From Candidatus Altimarinota bacterium (GTDB lineage: Bacteria > Patescibacteriota > Gracilibacteria > BD1-5 > UBA2023): a DNA stretch of 37,400 bases. Below are positions 19,219 through 27,429 of the stretch, piece after piece. A model generated the notes under the pieces. The model worked only from the letters and a program-made list of their open reading frames with translations, had not been told where the DNA came from and did not search any database. The stretch spans positions 1 through 37,400 of the forward strand of contig JACMPX010000029.1 of NCBI GenBank assembly GCA_014377245.1, read 5' to 3'. Position numbers and translations under genes: made by a program. How positions within the stretch are numbered: position 1 is the first letter of the stretch; the number at the start of each line of letters is the position of its first letter.

Positions 19219-19482
19219 TTATTCATGTTCTCCTGCCTCCTCTACTGCCTCATCGAGGAACTGGTTCACAAATCCCCGCATCAAAATCATGATTCCCATA
19301 CCGATCAACAGAGAGGTGAATGCACTCAGATTTGAGTTGTCAGGAAAGAGGTAGTGATCCGCGAGATTCCATATTCCACGCCAGAAGAGGATGATCGCTG
19401 CACCCATGAGGAATGCTTCAAATCGTTTTCTCCAGAGTTCTACTTTGGTGACCTTATGATGAAAAAAATGAAAGAAAGTCAT
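19219..19482 (-). CDS. Small two-helix membrane protein
   Basis: An 87-aa protein with two hydrophobic helices (EAFLMGAAIILFWRGIWNLAD and LSAFTSLLIGMGIMILMRGF) separated by a short loop (HYLFPDNSN). The N-terminus is rich in His and basic residues and the C-terminus is acidic. This topology recurs in uncharacterised small bacterial membrane proteins; function is unknown. A TTG start at 19533 is possible by frame, but that TTG is part of the shared -35 box, so the ATG at 19482 is the first codon after the predicted transcription start and is chosen. It lies upstream of dnaX on the same strand, with a gap of 101 nt. It contains no TGA codon. Confidence 0.75.
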   Translation of the reverse strand: MTFFHFFHHKVTKVELWRKRFEAFLMGAAIILFWRGIWNLADHYLFPDNSNLSAFTSLLIGMGIMILMRGFVNQFLDEAVEEAGEHE

Positions 19483-19504
19483 ATTTCTATATTTATATAC
19501 TCTG

Positions 19505-19555
19505 AGTATATCAGATAAAAGATTTTTTTGCAAAAAATGGCAGATTCTCTATAAT
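19505..19555. promoter_or_regulatory. Divergent promoters sharing one palindromic -35 (TTGCAA)
   Basis: TTGCAA (19528-19533) reads the same on both strands. Leftward: 17-nt spacer to TATACT (19510-19505) for the small membrane protein. Rightward: 16-nt spacer to TATAAT (19550-19555) for serS, whose ATG is at 19586. Both -10 boxes are near-perfect, so the single hexamer very likely serves both directions. Confidence 0.7.
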
Positions 19556-19585
19556 CCGATGTATATCCCCTCAATCCACCCAAAT

Positions 19586-20887
19586 ATGATCGATATCAAG
19601 ATACTGCGAACCAACCCTGAACTCATCAAAAAAACCCTCCATGATAAGGTCACCAAGTGAGTCGATCTCGACCGTGTGATCGCACTCGATGCTCAGCGTA
19701 TCGCTCTCGGGCAGGATCTCGATATCCTGCGTATGCGTCGCAACGATATATCAGCAAATATGGGATCGGGCAAGCCTGAGCCACATATCCTTGCCGAGGC
19801 GAAGGATATCAAGGAAAAAATCCAAAATCTCGAACCAGAATTTGAAAAAGTGGAAACAGAGTTCATCGATCTCTACAAGAAAATCCCAAATATCCCAACC
19901 GCAGATACTCCAGTCGGACTCACCGAAGAGGAGAATGTGATAGTGAAACAATGGGGAACAATTCGTGAGTTTGATTTTCCTATAAAAAACCACGCCGAGA
20001 TCGCAGCTGTACGAGGCTGGATCGACAAGGAGAGAGCCGCCAATGTCGCGGGTTCACGATTTGCCTATCTGATGGGAGATATCGTCCGCCTCCAGTTTTC
20101 CCTCATAGCATGGGTGATGGATACCCTCGGAGATAGATCCATATTGGCTCAGATCATTGCTGAACATGGGCTCTCTGTCTCAGACAAGCCGTTCACTCCA
20201 GTACTGCCTCCATATATGATCAAAACCGCTCCATACGATGCGATGGATCGTCTCGAACCACGAGAAGATAGATACAAGATCGAGGGTCATGATCTCTGGC
20301 TCCAGGGATCTGCTGAGCATGTGCTCGGTTCTATGCATGCAGGTGAGATATTCGCCGAGGCGGATATGCCAGTTCGCTACCTCGGGTATGCAACGAGTTT
20401 TCGCGGTGAGGCTGGGACCTACGGTAAGGACATGGAGGGGATCATCCGTATGCATCAGTTCGATAAGCTCGAGATGGAGTCATTCTCAACCGCTGAGACC
20501 TCACACGATGAGCATCTACTATTTGCTGGCATACAGGAATACATGATGCAACAACTTGAGATCCCATATCAGAAGCTCCAAAAGTGCACATATGACATCG
20601 GGAAACCGAATGCAAAATGATCAGATATCGAGGCGTGGCTCCCAGGACAACAACAGTACCGTGAGACACATACCGCTGACTATATGACTGACTATCAGTC
20701 TCGCCGTCTCCAGACTCGTGTTCGTAGATCATCAGGTGATGTCGAGCTCATCCATACCAACGATGCGACAGCATTCGCCTGCGGGCGTGCTCTCGTGGCG
20801 ATCATGGAGAACTATCAGAACGAGGATTGCACTGTGACAGTTCCGAAAGTGTTGAGGAATTATATAGGTGGGAAGGAGAGGATTTAG
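19586..20887 (+). CDS. serS: Seryl-tRNA synthetase
   Basis: A 433-aa class II synthetase of normal length. The N-terminal arm (about 30-110) is a coiled coil (LDILRMRRNDISANMG... KEKIQNLEPEFEKVE). The catalytic core has the motif 2 region GYATSFRGEAGTYGKDMEG and IIRMHQFDKLEMESF. Motif 3 near the C-terminus is ELIHTNDATAFACGRALVAIMENYQ, with the ATP-binding Arg. The enzyme charges tRNA-Ser in the cytoplasm. Only two of its glycines use TGA (TKGVDLD near residue 25, NAKGSD near 315), far fewer than in the exported unknown genes. Expression starts from the shared TTGCAA promoter. The start MIDIKILRTNPELI matches the family N-terminus. Confidence 0.96.
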
Positions 20888-20904
20888 TATTTAACTGTAA
20901 AAAT

Positions 20905-21174
20905 ATGATTTATGCAGCAATAGTTTTAAAGGAAAATTCACAATGAAAAGGTTATGATTTAGAATTTTATTGAGAAAATATAATTCAAGAACGAGATCTA
21001 TGGAATATTAGAATTTTACCATATTACGATAATAAAACCTCAAAAGATATAAATTTTGATGGTTTATATTTGAATTCTAAAAGTAAAATTTTAGATCATT
21101 TAGCCGAAAGATGATTTGTTCCATGAGGAGATAATATTTTTTACAGAAAAGGATTTTTTGATTTTCTGAGATAA
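20905..21174 (+). CDS. AT-rich hypothetical protein, first gene of a two-gene island
   Basis: An 89-aa product (MIYAAIVLKENSQGKGYDL...), intact only with TGA as Gly (four codons, including NSQGKG and ERGFVPGG). It is a mixed alpha/beta chain without signal or membrane segment; no family is recognised. Codon use is extreme (TTA, AAT, GAT, TTT, AAA dominate), unlike serS immediately before it, which uses CTC, GAG and ATC. It ends 6 nt before the HEPN-like gene and is probably cotranscribed with it, which would suit a toxin-antitoxin or regulator-effector pair, but no nucleotidyltransferase (MNT) motif or other antitoxin mark is visible. Confidence 0.65.
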
Positions 21175-21180
21175 TAAAAA

Positions 21181-22146
21181 ATGAAAAAATACTATATCCA
21201 ATCAAGAGTGAGTACTGGAAATCAGATCCTTGCAAAATATACTCATAATGAGGATGAAAAAGATATAAAAAAGAGATTTGATTGTAGTTTTGAATATGAG
21301 TGATTAGATTTTGATCAATGGAATTTTTCTCATGCTCATTGAGCTCTTGGTGATGCATAGATTGTAAGTGGTGAAATTGAAGCCGATAATTCAACTGAAG
21401 CAATAAATATATACCTAAAGAAACAGAATGATATTCTGAGTAGAATATTTTTCTGTGTTCCTGTTTGGCATTCCTATGGATTCCACCATCATTTATTAAT
21501 ATCAACTGATGAATTTTACACATGATTTTATTTTATGAGAGTTGAAAGTAAATGAACAGGATTAGTGATTACCCCAGAAATATTATCTTCTATAAAAAAT
21601 CAAGATTTTACAAATATACCAAAGAAATTTTTCTCATTTTATGCTGAATATATAAATGCAACAACTGCTTTGGGATGATTGTCTCTTGGTTGTATTGCAA
21701 TGGAAAGTATTTTGCCTCACTGAAAAGATGCAAGAATAGATATTTTATGAGAAGATTTATATTATAGGATTTTTTCAAATGATAAAAATATATGAAGAAA
21801 ACAGGGTTTTAGAAATAGAATATTTCATGGTATATATTTTGATGATTGAGATAGTACACAAAAAGATTATGAGGATTTATTAGAAGCAATAAAACTGGCG
21901 CTTCTATCAAAAAATAAGAATATTGGAGATATATTTTCTTTACAGAAAAATTTTAAAAATATCCCAAGACAAAAAACCAGAATTGATTGATATTGATGAA
22001 TTTTTTTAAGATCAACTAGTGATTATAAGATAAGTATCAAAGATCTTGTAAATTCGGATAATATACTCTTTTATGAATTTCAAAAAAATATTCAGAATGA
22101 ATACTGAATTAAAACTGATATTCATTTAAAAATTGAAAATTACTAA
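21181..22146 (+). pseudogene. HEPN-like protein interrupted by an in-frame TAG
   Basis: The frame codes for 321 residues if the TAG at 21358-21360 (codon 60) is ignored. Both sides look coding, with the same very AT-rich codon use and TGA as Gly about 15 times. The C-terminal third contains GFRNRIFHGIYFDDG; RNRIFH (about 211-216) matches the R-x4-H motif of HEPN ribonuclease domains, followed by a long helix (DYEDLLEAIKLALLS) as in abortive-infection or Apea-like HEPN proteins. TAG is a normal stop in this window, so this is most simply a nonsense mutation (CAG to TAG fits one change) or a sequence error. Abundant TGA-Gly shows it has long lived in a code-25 host or a virus of one. A role in defence is inference. 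Confidence 0.6.
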
Positions 22147-22272
22147 AATAATTTATGCCCTTCCTACGCAATCCTCATCTCAATCTCACATCCCATTCTA
22201 GTTCTTTGTCTTCGTAGTTTCTTTGATATTCGTCGTGATCAGCATACAGTGAGATTTCACTTATTCTCCACT

Positions 22273-22755
22273 ATGATCATCAGATATAGTCTCATCGCAT
22301 CGCTCATTGCTCTCTCATCCTGCTCCAACTGAGTCGATACTCCGACACCACCAGTTATCAGCAACCCTCCAGTCGCCACATGAACTGTGGGTGGAGAGCT
22401 ACCACCGACGAGTGTGGCAACAGGCTCCACGCCTAAGTATACTCTCTCATTCGCGGATACGAATACTGGTACTGTGATCGTACGTCATATAACGGGAGTC
22501 AGGACTCATGTTTACTTCGTCAACTCGGATTCCAAGACAGCACGTGTCATCGTCACATTCCCAGGAGGTGCACAGGGCAATCTCCGCTGGTCTCAGGTCG
22601 TCATGCCAGATGGTAATATGGATGGGCCATTCGGACAAGATACGAACTATACACTGACACAAACTGGTAGATACGAGCTCATATTCCATGAGAATATGAT
22701 GACAGGAGATCCATGGACAGGAGATGCACAGATCGCCATAACTCTAGGGAAATAG
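22273..22755 (+). CDS. Small lipoprotein, unknown function
   Basis: A 160-aa protein. The N-terminus MIIRYSLIASLIALSSCSN carries a lipobox (LSSC, lipid on C17). A Pro/Thr/Val-rich linker (about 20-55) leads to an all-beta domain of about 100 residues (YTLSFADTNTGTVIVRH... GRYELIFHENMMTGDPWTGD). The beta-sandwich-like pattern fits a surface-exposed domain, but no family is recognised. TGA is Gly at residue 20 (SNGVD) and in VATGTVGG. The last ten codons and the start of the 3' flank are repeated with five mismatches about 1.56 kb downstream, which suggests that a paralogue once lay there. Confidence 0.75.
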
Positions 22756-22760
22756 TATTT
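22721..22760 (+). repeat. Direct repeat copy 1 (3' end of lipoprotein gene)
   Basis: Forty bases at the end of the lipoprotein gene match 24280-24319 at 35 positions, including CTCTAGGGAA before the stop. The two copies flank the two unknown genes at 22955 and 23835. Confidence 0.8.
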
Positions 22761-22903
22761 CAGTGATATGGGAGGATCTCGAGCCATACAGTTTTGAATT
22801 TTTCTATAGTTTGAATGTAAGCATATCACTAATAGAATTACAAATTTGGAAAAATAAATAATTCTGAATTTAAGATGTTGATTTTTTTTCGAGTCTACGA
22901 TTT

Positions 22904-22932
22904 TTGCATAGTACACAACAATATGATATTAT
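22904..22932 (+). promoter_or_regulatory. Predicted promoter
   Basis: TTGCAT (22904-22909), 17-nt spacer, TATTAT (22927-22932). The leader to the ATG at 22955 would be about 16 nt with no Shine-Dalgarno sequence. Confidence 0.5.
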
Positions 22933-22954
22933 GATTTTAGCATATCATATATAT

Positions 22955-23821
22955 ATGAATTCTCTATCACAAATATCTAGGACTAATTATACAGATTCCC
23001 CCAATACCCTATTACCAGTAAATAATCAGGTATCCTATTCTCAAAGTGATCGTGTTACAGATGTCAGGAATGACACACAGGATAGACTTCAGTGAGTATT
23101 GAGAGATACTATCTGATCTATTGGTATCGGTGATCTCACATTTCCCCAAATATGAGCAGCTGAAAATCCAGTAATCTTTGAGACGTGAGATCACTATACA
23201 TCAGTGGCCCCTACTGCTACCTTACCCGATGGCATAGATGTCTATACGATGCGATATGGTATCACTACTATCAGTAGTGCACCTCCATTCACTGCTATAT
23301 CGCTCTTGTTTAGGAACCCCGATGGACATATCTCTCATCAATGAGTGATAGGTAGAGATTCTCGCATAGAAGAATACCATGCTATAGCAGAGGAGGTCGC
23401 AACTCATCTGGCGTGACCTGATATGACAGCTAGATCTATATCACTGAGTGAAGTACTGAAAGAGGTACGAGAAGTATGAGATGATCTCGGCAATATCTAC
23501 CATATGTGAGTGAACCCGAGATGAGAGAGTATCTACCTCACGACACTCTATGAGATTGGAACTGATATCGTCTGACTCCAATTCGAACTCAGGAAATTCA
23601 TCGATAAAGACTGACAAAACTCTATCTATATCTGAGGAATGGCGAATAGTGGATCTATCAAGATCGCAACGGCTATGAAATATATCCTCACACGAGGGGT
23701 CAAGCTGGGTATTGATAATGATTGGAGAGTTTACTTCTTCCGGGATGATGCACATACTGATACTAGTGCAGTTCGAACAGTAGCAGAATACTATAGAATA
23801 GCTGGAATGCATCGATCTTAA
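22955..23821 (+). CDS. Hypothetical protein, TGA-rich, no recognised domain
   Basis: A 288-aa product with about fifteen TGA-Gly codons, invisible as a whole in the standard code. It has no signal peptide and no membrane segment. The N-terminal 45 residues are polar and probably disordered (Ser/Asn/Asp/Gln); the rest is a mixed alpha/beta fold with features DGIDVYTMRYGITTISSAPP, HGVIGRD-like HQGVIGRDSRIEEYHAIAEEV and NSIYIGGMANSGSIKIATAMK. No enzyme motif is recognised. It has its own promoter and is followed after 13 nt by a second unknown gene. Both lie between two copies of a lipoprotein-gene 3' end, which hints that the block was inserted or that a paralogue decayed next to it. Confidence 0.7.
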
Positions 23822-23834
23822 TATACTATATAAT

Positions 23835-24248
23835 ATGCCATCAAAAACACCAATACATACAACACCAATACGCTCATATGTTGGACTCTCTCAGCAAGCT
23901 ATTGACAAGCAAGCTTGAGAGACCTACCTGAGCATGTGTGCGGTGCAGTCATCAATAACTATTATACAAGTTATAGATAATTATATCAGCAATAGTCTTG
24001 ATATAGTTATGAGTCCTGATGATAGCTCGAGTTCTCGACTCGATGCTCTCCTGATCGTCGAATGAATACTAGAAATATATGCAGAATTAAATCCTAATAG
24101 TTTAAACAGCGAATGGTATGCGGGAACAATACAAGAAATCATAAATACAATAAAGAAAGAGAGAATTAGGCTCAAGGAACTCTGAGTCAAGAGTATTCCA
24201 AATATTCCAAAAGCACACATTTATGTTGCAAGAATACTCTGAGAATAG
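23835..24248 (+). CDS. Hypothetical helical protein
   Basis: A 137-aa protein beginning MPSKTPIHTTPIRSYVGLSQQ, with four TGA-Gly codons (KQAGETY, VEGILEI, ELGVKS, ILGE). Mostly helical, no membrane segment or signal. No family is recognised. It follows the 288-aa gene by 13 nt and is probably cotranscribed. The stop is TAG, 31 nt before the truncated lipoprotein repeat. Confidence 0.65.
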
Positions 24249-24279
24249 ACCAACTAGTGGTATAATAGTAAATAAATAA

Positions 24280-24319
24280 GAGATGTACAGATCGGGATAA
24301 CTCTAGGGAAGTAGTAATT
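24280..24319 (+). repeat. Direct repeat copy 2: remnant of a lipoprotein-gene 3' end
   Basis: This copy matches 22721-22760 at 35 of 40 positions and still reads DVQIGITLGK then TAG. A TAA lies three codons upstream in the same frame, so only the gene end remains. It marks a decayed paralogue or the scar of a recombination that placed the two unknown genes between the copies. Confidence 0.75.
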
Positions 24320-24389
24320 CTAAAACATGAAAAAACTCGAGAAAATAGGATTGGGATTTTTAAAGGCTTTGAATTAGGGTGAAAAGGTT

Positions 24390-24470
24390 ATGCTTTTTAT
24401 TTGTGTTACAATTGCAGCAATTATAACAATTACTTTTTATCTGACTCTATGATTATCTCTAAATAACTAA
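24390..24470 (+). CDS. Possible 26-aa membrane peptide
   Basis: ATG at 24390 opens MLFICVTIAAIITITFYLTL and ends at TAA 24468-24470, a single hydrophobic helix with one TGA-Gly. The same frame upstream also opens with ATG at 24327 (MKKLEKIGLGFLKALN) and is separated by one TAG (24375-24377), so a broken 47-codon gene is also possible. Evidence is limited to hydrophobicity and an AAGG before the ATG. Confidence 0.3.
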
Positions 24471-24616
24471 AACTAGTCTTTTCTATAGATCTTTCTGTAA
24501 TTACAAATATCGGATATGCGATCTAGTCAATCGAATATCTGGAATGCTTACGAGCAGATCGATCTCTGGGGAGGATATTTGCTCAACTGAACTCCAAAAA
24601 CAAATTCATATAAATA

Positions 24617-24644
24617 CCTCTCAAATCAACATTTGAGAGGTTTT
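24617..24644. terminator. Bidirectional hairpin terminator
   Basis: CCTCTCAAAT (24617-24626), loop CAAC, ATTTGAGAGG (24631-24640), then TTTT. It abuts the stop of the convergent tsaC-like gene and can serve both strands. Confidence 0.8.
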
Positions 24645-25164
24645 ATGAGTAATTGCGTCTCACATACTGCAATTCACCATCTGCACCAATCGAAAAGATA
24701 TCTGATGGTGGCTGATCGCAGACTCATCCATCATATCACTCAACTCATGGAAAACATGATATTGCTCCTGCAAAAGTAGTAGACTCTGAGTGACCTGAGA
24801 GATTCGCCGAAGTGAGAAAAAGTGGAAAATGAGGCAATATCTCCAAGAGGGTAGGCGGGAGACATACACTCGCCACACGAAAGGAAATATTTGAGTACTT
24901 GGTGCGATCAAGAAAGTCAGGTAAAATAAAGGTATCACGTCGCTTCAGGATAATACTCCATGGATGAGGATAGTTTCTCAAGAAATCTATCTGTACATCT
25001 GTGATCTCACTATATTTGCAGAGCATATCCCAATCAGATACGAGGAGTGCTAGTCTCTTATCGAACTCGCGACCCTTGAGTCTATATATCTCATGATAAT
25101 CCTCTGGCGAATAGACATCTCCAGCGAGTCAGTAGCAAGTATCTGTTGGAATTATTTGAATCAT
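24643..25164 (-). CDS. tsaC: Threonylcarbamoyl-AMP synthase, TsaC/YrdC/Sua5 family
   Basis: A 173-aa YrdC-domain protein. Family motifs: IIPTDTCYGLAGDVYS (N-terminus, PTDT-YGL), IYRLKGREFDKRLALLVSD (the K-R-x-x-x-x-P-L equivalent), YPHPWSIILKRRD, the S-A-N-S motif LTSANLSGH, and the end CDQPPSDIFSIGADGELQYVRRN. It makes the threonylcarbamoyl-AMP used for t6A37 in tRNAs reading ANN codons. The Sua5 C-terminal domain is absent, as in TsaC. TGA is Gly in YGLAG, SCFPGVEGYDGG and elsewhere. Upstream are a 50-aa membrane peptide and murC on the same strand, but a gap of 163 nt suggests a separate transcript. Confidence 0.88.
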
Positions 25165-25327
25165 AAATAGTTTTTGATGTTAATATTTTCTTATTTATCA
25201 TCCCACTGAGTGGAATCTTTTTCATAATCATCTTAAGAAAATATAGTTTTTTTATTATTATAATTGCAGAAAAAGAAGGTTGCTTCAATAGGCTATATAA
25301 TGACAAAAAATAAGTAATTAATTCTAT

Positions 25328-25480
25328 CTAAAGAAGTATGAGTCAGATAATAAGTGATATGATCGTGAACCAAAACCAATATCCTCTCGGAGTTATATGA
25401 GATAGATAGCTAGCACCAAGATGGGATACTATCAGATTGAGTATAGTCGTCCAGAGGAGATGTGTGAGAACTGAATTCAT
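25328..25480 (-). CDS. Small 50-aa membrane protein downstream of murC
   Basis: Begins MNSVLTHLLWTTILNLIVSH and ends ISLIIGLILL (with TGA as Gly) before TAG. Two hydrophobic helices are joined by a short polar loop (ISLS-type, THITPRGY). It starts 11 nt after the murC stop and is likely cotranscribed. No family is recognised; the size is typical of small regulatory or scaffold membrane peptides. Confidence 0.6.
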
Positions 25481-25491
25481 GGATATTCGAG

Positions 25492-26955
25492 TTATAGTAT
25501 CTGACTCCTGAGTCCATCGATATCACCCGCACCGAGCAATAATATTATGGAGCTATTCGGATTCTTTTCATCATATTCTCGGATGAGCGTCGCTGTATTC
25601 TCGAGTCCACCACCATCTCGGATATTCGGTTGATTCTTGGTAATCTCAGTGATCAGTTTTTCCATCGTCATCCACTCTACATCTTCCTGCTTGTCCCGAG
25701 AGAAGTAGATATTCGGGATGATGAGTTCTGATGCATCTGAGAAGCTATTTGCGAATTCTGGCAATAGCTCACGAGTGCGTGAGTACTGATGTGGCTGGAA
25801 TACGACGAGGAGTTGCTTGTCGCTATATTTCTCATGGATAGCAGCCAATGTCGGGCGGATCTCATTCGGATGATGTCCATAGTCACTCATCACGATATTA
25901 CCACTAGTAGTTATTCCGACGATCTCAGAGCGACGCCATGATCCCATATATCACTCGAGTTTTGGTACTATGATATCGTCCTTCATCCCGAGCAGTCGAC
26001 CAACAGCAAAGGCAAGGTGAGCATCCTGGAGGAGATGAGAACCTGGCACCTGGAGTATCATTTGTGGTATTGGCATTGTTTTTTCGATATAGAATGTCTC
26101 GACAATACCATCTTTGTTTTCTTCTACTCGTGGGTAGTAGGTGATGGTATTGTTTCCGACGATAATTTTTTTCTCTTCTGGTATATTGAGGCGAGCACTA
26201 TTCTCATCATCTGCTGATATGAGGACAAATCCTGATGTCTGATCTACGAGTGACTGGAATGCTGAGAGGTAATCTTCGAGATTTTTGTAATAATCGAGAT
26301 GATCGAGATCAATATTGGTGATAACGGTGATATATGGATGATACTGGAGGAATGATCTCTTGTATTCACATGCTTCGATGACGAAATTATCCGTAAGTGG
26401 CTCTGTGTAGAAGTTCGAATTGTTCAGTTGTGGAACCTGCGTTCCGATGATCGCTGAACACCCTGGAGCAGTCGGAGCGTAGAATGCTGCCCCATCATCT
26501 GGGAGCTCGATAGTCGGATTGGTCGCATAGTCATTCGCGAGCATGAGTGTCGTCATAGCGGTTGTCGTCGACTTGCCGTGAGAACCTGTAATCGCGATTC
26601 CCTGTTTTGTATTGAATATTTCTCCAAGAGCTACTGGATAAGACAGATGTGTTATGTTGAGATCTTTTGCTTTTGCAAGTTCCGGATTCGCATAAATCTG
26701 CTCCTCTGGAGGGAGATCAGGTTGAGTGATAATCGCCTCGGAATAGATTACGAGATCAGTATCCTCCCTGAGATTGGTAGCTACATGTCCGATCTGGATG
26801 TCGAATCCCTCAGAGCGGAGTCTATCCAGAAATGGTGAATCAGCTCCATCAGAACCAGATACACTATATCCGAGACGCTTGTAGTAGCGAGCAAGAGCGG
26901 AGACTCAGATTCCACCGATACCGATGACGTGGAGATGTTTTCGGGCGTGAGACAT
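25492..26955 (-). CDS. murC: UDP-N-acetylmuramate--L-alanine ligase
   Basis: A 487-aa Mur ligase. N-terminal Rossmann motif HVIGIGGIGVSALARYYKRLGYSVSGSD (about 9-36), with the sixth residue of GIGGIG encoded by TGA. The ATP loop is ITGSHGKSTTT (about 115-125), the central-domain signature ITNIDLDHLDYY, and the C-terminal domain carries SDYGHHPNEIRPTL and VVFQPHQYSRT. This fits MurC rather than MurD-F: the GHHP and HQ-YSRT blocks are MurC/Mpl features. It adds the first L-Ala to UDP-MurNAc in the cytoplasm, so the organism makes peptidoglycan. The start matches a promoter with -10 only 8 nt upstream. Confidence 0.95.
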
Positions 26956-26963
26956 AGAAGGGT

Positions 26964-26991
26964 AGTATATGGAAAGAGGAGCTGAATGCAA
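26964..26991 (-). promoter_or_regulatory. Promoter predicting a near-leaderless murC mRNA
   Basis: Minus strand: TTGCAT (26991-26986), 16-nt spacer, TATACT (26969-26964), eight bases, ATG at 26955. Transcription would start 0-2 nt before the ATG. Confidence 0.6.
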
Positions 26992-27160
26992 GAATGAGCG
27001 TCATACATGGAAAATAATAATAGGTTATATATTTGATATCCCCCTAAGTGGCGTTACTTCTTGTAAAATTGCAATAAATAATAAAAATCTTTTGACAAAT
27101 CTCTCTCTCTACAATAGAAATTGTCTAATTTTGGACAAAAAAACAAATAGGAGTCTTATC

Positions 27161-27343
27161 ATGGGTATTTTTCGCGATGCTGGCATTATTAAGGGACCAA
27201 GTCCATTTTCCAACGCCAGCAAAGGTAAAGACGCCAGCAAGGGTGACCACAAAAAAGGGAACACCAAAGACAACAGCAAAACGCATACACGATCCAATCC
27301 AGGCAGGTCTGGTGGAAAAGGTGGCAATGGCGGTCGTCGATAA
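27161..27343 (+). CDS. Tiny basic Gly/Lys/Ser/Asn-rich protein
   Basis: A 60-aa product, MGIFRDAGIIKGPSPFSNAS then a Lys/Asp/Asn-rich middle and the tail RSNPGRSGGKGGNGGRR. Probably disordered and nucleic-acid or polyanion binding, judged only from charge. TAGGAG lies 9 nt before the ATG, one of few good ribosome sites in the window, and the string AAAAATCTTTTGACAA (27083-27098) upstream is shared with the region before the gene at 10721. All 12 or so glycines use GGN, none TGA. A strong terminator follows. Probably well expressed. Confidence 0.7.
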   Translation: MGIFRDAGIIKGPSPFSNASKGKDASKGDHKKGNTKDNSKTHTRSNPGRSGGKGGNGGRR

Positions 27344-27394
27344 AAATAAGTATCTATTTCGACTTTCCAAGTTTGAAATAACTACTATACTCAC

Positions 27395-27418
27395 GGGGAG
27401 CTTTGCTCCCCATTTTTT
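27395..27418 (+). terminator. Rho-independent terminator
   Basis: GGGGAGC (27395-27401), loop TTT, GCTCCCC (27405-27411), A, then T6. The T run leads straight into TATACT (27418-27423), the -10 box of the next gene. Confidence 0.9.
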
Positions 27419-27423
27419 ATACT
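27418..27423 (+). promoter_or_regulatory. -10 box six bases before an ATG
   Basis: TATACT, six bases (ACCTGT), ATG at 27430. No -35 is evident because that position lies in the terminator hairpin. The geometry equals that of the pilB and 14841 promoters and again predicts a leaderless mRNA. Confidence 0.5.
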
Positions 27424-27429
27424 ACCTGT

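Noticed and set aside
19219-19533. TTG start giving a 104-aa membrane protein
   Set aside because: The TTG is part of the shared -35 hexamer, upstream of the predicted transcription start.
21181-24377. TAG also recoded to an amino acid
   Set aside because: TAG ends many genes exactly where families end (ABC ATPase, serS, dnaX, SIMPL protein). Two internal TAGs in accessory genes are better explained by mutation or error.
24515-24780. Plus-strand frame starting MRSSQSNIWNAYEQIDLWGG
   Set aside because: It runs through the hairpin terminator at 24617 and antisense into tsaC. A very short gene ending earlier has no stop to support it, though the first 35 codons look coding-like.
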